Part shown: in pieces, positions 62,454-64,000 of the stretch
Layout: each line of letters begins with the position of its first letter
Position numbering within the stretch: position 1 is the stretch's first letter
DNA from: Flavobacteriaceae bacterium NBU2977
GTDB taxonomy: Bacteria; Bacteroidota; Bacteroidia; Flavobacteriales; Flavobacteriaceae
Assembly (NCBI GenBank): GCA_019931105.1
Contig: JAIOUW010000002.1
Span: 62,001-126,000 of the forward strand
Reading direction: 5' to 3'
DNA length: 64,000 nt
Made by a program: the position numbers and the translations under genes
Notes under the pieces: generated by a model
What the model was told of the DNA's origin: nothing
The model's input: only the letters and a program-made list of their open reading frames with translations
The model's database searches: none

Positions 62454-64000
62454 ATGATAGAAGGCCATAATTATATTGGGGGAGAAGTATCGGCGAAAGG
62501 GGTTACGATTTTTTCTACGTTCGACCCGAAAACCAATAAGGAAACCGGCTGGCAATTTTACGAAGCTACCAAAACAGAAATTGACGATGCGGTACGATTG
62601 GCTGAGGAAGCATTCAAGACTTACAAGCATTTTTCAGGGAAAAGAAAAGCCGAATTCCTTAGGGCGATTGCCGGCGAAATTGAGGCACTTGGTGATGAAC
62701 TTATCGATGTCTATGTCAAAGAATCTGGACTTCCGGTAGGAAGGGCAATGGGCGAAAGAGGCCGTACCATAGGTCAATTGCGGGCTTTCGCAACGCTTTT
62801 GGAAGAAGGTTCCTGGGTCGAGGCAACTATTGACACCGCAATTCCGCACCGCGAGCCGCTACCGAAGGTCGATATTCGAAAAATGTTATTTCCGATCGGG
62901 CCGATCGCAGTGTTTGGCGCAAGTAATTTTCCTTTGGCCTTTTCAACGGCGGGCGGCGATACTGCCAGTGCTTTGGCGGCCGGTTGTCCGGTCATCGTAA
63001 AAAGTCACCCCTTGCATGCCGGTACCGGTGAACTGGTTGCGGGGGCGATCGCGACGGCAGCAAGAAAAACCGAAATGCCGAAAGGGGTATTTTCCAATTT
63101 GAACAGCAGGGGTATTGAAGTCGGAAAGCATTTGGTCATGCACCCTAAGGTAAAGGGCGTCGGTTTTACGGGTAGCATGAACGGAGGTATGGCCTTGTAT
63201 AAGTTGGCCGCCGCGCGTAAAGAGCCAATACCTGTTTTTGCCGAAATGGGAAGTGTAAATCCGGTTGTGGTCTTGCCTTCGGCACTTGAAGAGAACGGTG
63301 CTGAATGGGCCTCTAAATATGCTGGGTCGATCATGTTGGGTGCCGGCCAGTTTTGTACAAATCCAGGTTTGATTCTAGGAATCAAGGGTTCCTCTTTGGA
63401 TGAGTTTATCACAACTTTAGGAACTGAAATTTCAAAATTGGAACCGAACTGTATGCTCCATCCGAATATCCATGAAAATTACGAAAAAGGAAAAAAGGAA
63501 ATTGTCGAGCAAAACGGAGTTCGAGTAGTGTCACAAAATAATGGATCAGTGGCTCCAAACCACGGGCGACAGGCGGTATTGACCGTTGATGGGGCAAATT
63601 TCTTGAACAACCCGAAACTCCATCAAGAAGTTTTTGGTCCGTTTTCAATGGTTGTACAGTGTGAGACCGCTCAAGAACTTACACAGGTACTACACGCACT
63701 TGAAGGTCAGTTGACCGGAACCCTGCTCGGTAATACTGCAGATTTACGAAAATACGAAGAAGTGGTCGAGGCCCTTAAAGGTCGGGTAGGGCGTATTATT
63801 TTTAACGGGGTGCCTACCGGGGTCGAAGTCTGCCCTGCCATGCATCATGGTGGGCCTTTTCCGGCCACGACGGATAGCCGGTTTACATCGGTGGGAGAAT
63901 CGGCCATTAAACGCTGGGTCAGACCCATATCGTTTCAGGGTTGGCCTCAAGAACTTCTTCCCGAAGAATTAAAAAATGAGAATCCGTTGGGTATTATGCG
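62454..64000 (+). CDS. Aldehyde dehydrogenase, alpha-ketoglutaric semialdehyde type (incomplete at right edge)
   Basis: An open frame from ATG 62454 runs 515 codons to the window edge without a stop; the family is about this length, so only a few residues are missing. It starts MIEGHNYIGGEVSAKGVTIF. NAD(P)-site FGASNFPLAFSTAGGDTASA, the glutamate in PVFAEMGSVNP and catalytic Cys301 in GAGQFCTNPGLILG are intact. It would oxidise alpha-ketoglutaric semialdehyde to 2-oxoglutarate (inferred from context). It lies 280 bases after the DapA-like gene. Further pathway genes probably follow beyond the window. Confidence 0.88.
   Translation, partial: MIEGHNYIGGEVSAKGVTIFSTFDPKTNKETGWQFYEATKTEIDDAVRLAEEAFKTYKHFSGKRKAEFLRAIAGEIEALGDELIDVYVKESGLPVGRAMGERGRTIGQLRAFATLLEEGSWVEATIDTAIPHREPLPKVDIRKMLFPIGPIAVFGASNFPLAFSTAGGDTASALAAGCPVIVKSHPLHAGTGELVAGAIATAARKTEMPKGVFSNLNSRGIEVGKHLVMHPKVKGVGFTGSMNGGMALYKLAAARKEPIPVFAEMGSVNPVVVLPSALEENGAEWASKYAGSIMLGAGQFCTNPGLILGIKGSSLDEFITTLGTEISKLEPNCMLHPNIHENYEKGKKEIVEQNGVRVVSQNNGSVAPNHGRQAVLTVDGANFLNNPKLHQEVFGPFSMVVQCETAQELTQVLHALEGQLTGTLLGNTADLRKYEEVVEALKGRVGRIIFNGVPTGVEVCPAMHHGGPFPATTDSRFTSVGESAIKRWVRPISFQGWPQELLPEELKNENPLGIM

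Noticed and set aside
62476-62739. Frame of 87 codons at the start of the dehydrogenase region
   Set aside because: It is out of frame with the real aldehyde dehydrogenase, which runs open from 62454 to the edge with intact catalytic motifs.
1-64000. CRISPR arrays, insertion sequences, integrases, rRNA genes
   Set aside because: No regularly spaced direct repeats, transposase or integrase motifs, or rRNA-like stretches were seen on reading the window.

Overview
The window looks like a chromosomal segment of a marine-type member of the Flavobacteriaceae (Bacteroidetes). The evidence is the gldF/gldG gliding-motility pair, a SusC/SusD pair, a protein with a type IX secretion-like C-terminus, bacillithiol synthesis (bshB1), several lipoproteins with short MAC/SC lipoboxes, and promoters of the Bacteroidetes type (TTG, 19-20 bases, TAnnTTTG) in front of the HU gene and both tRNAs. 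Moderate-to-low GC by eye, short intergenic gaps and overlapping operons fit. No rRNA, insertion sequence, prophage, integrase or CRISPR array was seen.

Layout. 1-14.3 kb is mostly core housekeeping: dnaN (cut by the left edge), gldG-gldF, a SAM hydrolase, phoH, purC, tRNA-Met, a START-like protein, a class IV aminotransferase, YqgE, HU, fmt-recQ-AAA kinase, DUF493, DUF4290 and murA. 14.3-18.5 kb is a TolC / MacB-like permease / HlyD efflux operon with no ATPase. 18.6-27.8 kb is a run of small metabolic and stress genes: pirin, VOC protein, lysoplasmalogenase, an Fe-S protein, M20 amidohydrolase, DUF6340 lipoprotein, photolyase, a secreted protein and DUF2911.

27.9-45.2 kb is the most distinctive accessory region. 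susC-susD is followed, after a terminator, by a CRTAC1-like VCBS/ASPIC lipoprotein and a DUF5107-TPR protein, all on the minus strand. A LacI-type regulator separates this from a second minus-strand operon: a secreted PIG-L deacetylase, a 35-residue single-span membrane protein missed by ordinary gene calling, and an SSS sodium:solute symporter. No recognisable glycoside hydrolase, lyase or sulfatase is present, so the locus is not a classical polysaccharide-utilisation locus.

45.2-48.6 kb is an overlapping operon (DUF2520, kdsC-like, maf, a lipoprotein, MscS channel). 48.7-56.0 kb holds a histidine-motif lipoprotein, the fused cytochrome c biogenesis protein CcsBA, a MATE exporter, a trans-sulfuration enzyme and bshB1. 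56.0-60.1 kb has a TPR sensor kinase, tRNA-His, a 27-bp perfect inverted repeat and an M28 peptidase lipoprotein. The right edge (60.2-64.0 kb) has an AraC regulator divergent from a DapA-superfamily enzyme and an alpha-ketoglutaric-semialdehyde-type dehydrogenase (cut by the edge). This is most likely the start of a hydroxyproline or sugar-acid catabolic operon feeding 2-oxoglutarate.

Limits: all family names come from reading motifs and overall sequence resemblance without database searches. Promoters and operators are pattern matches only.
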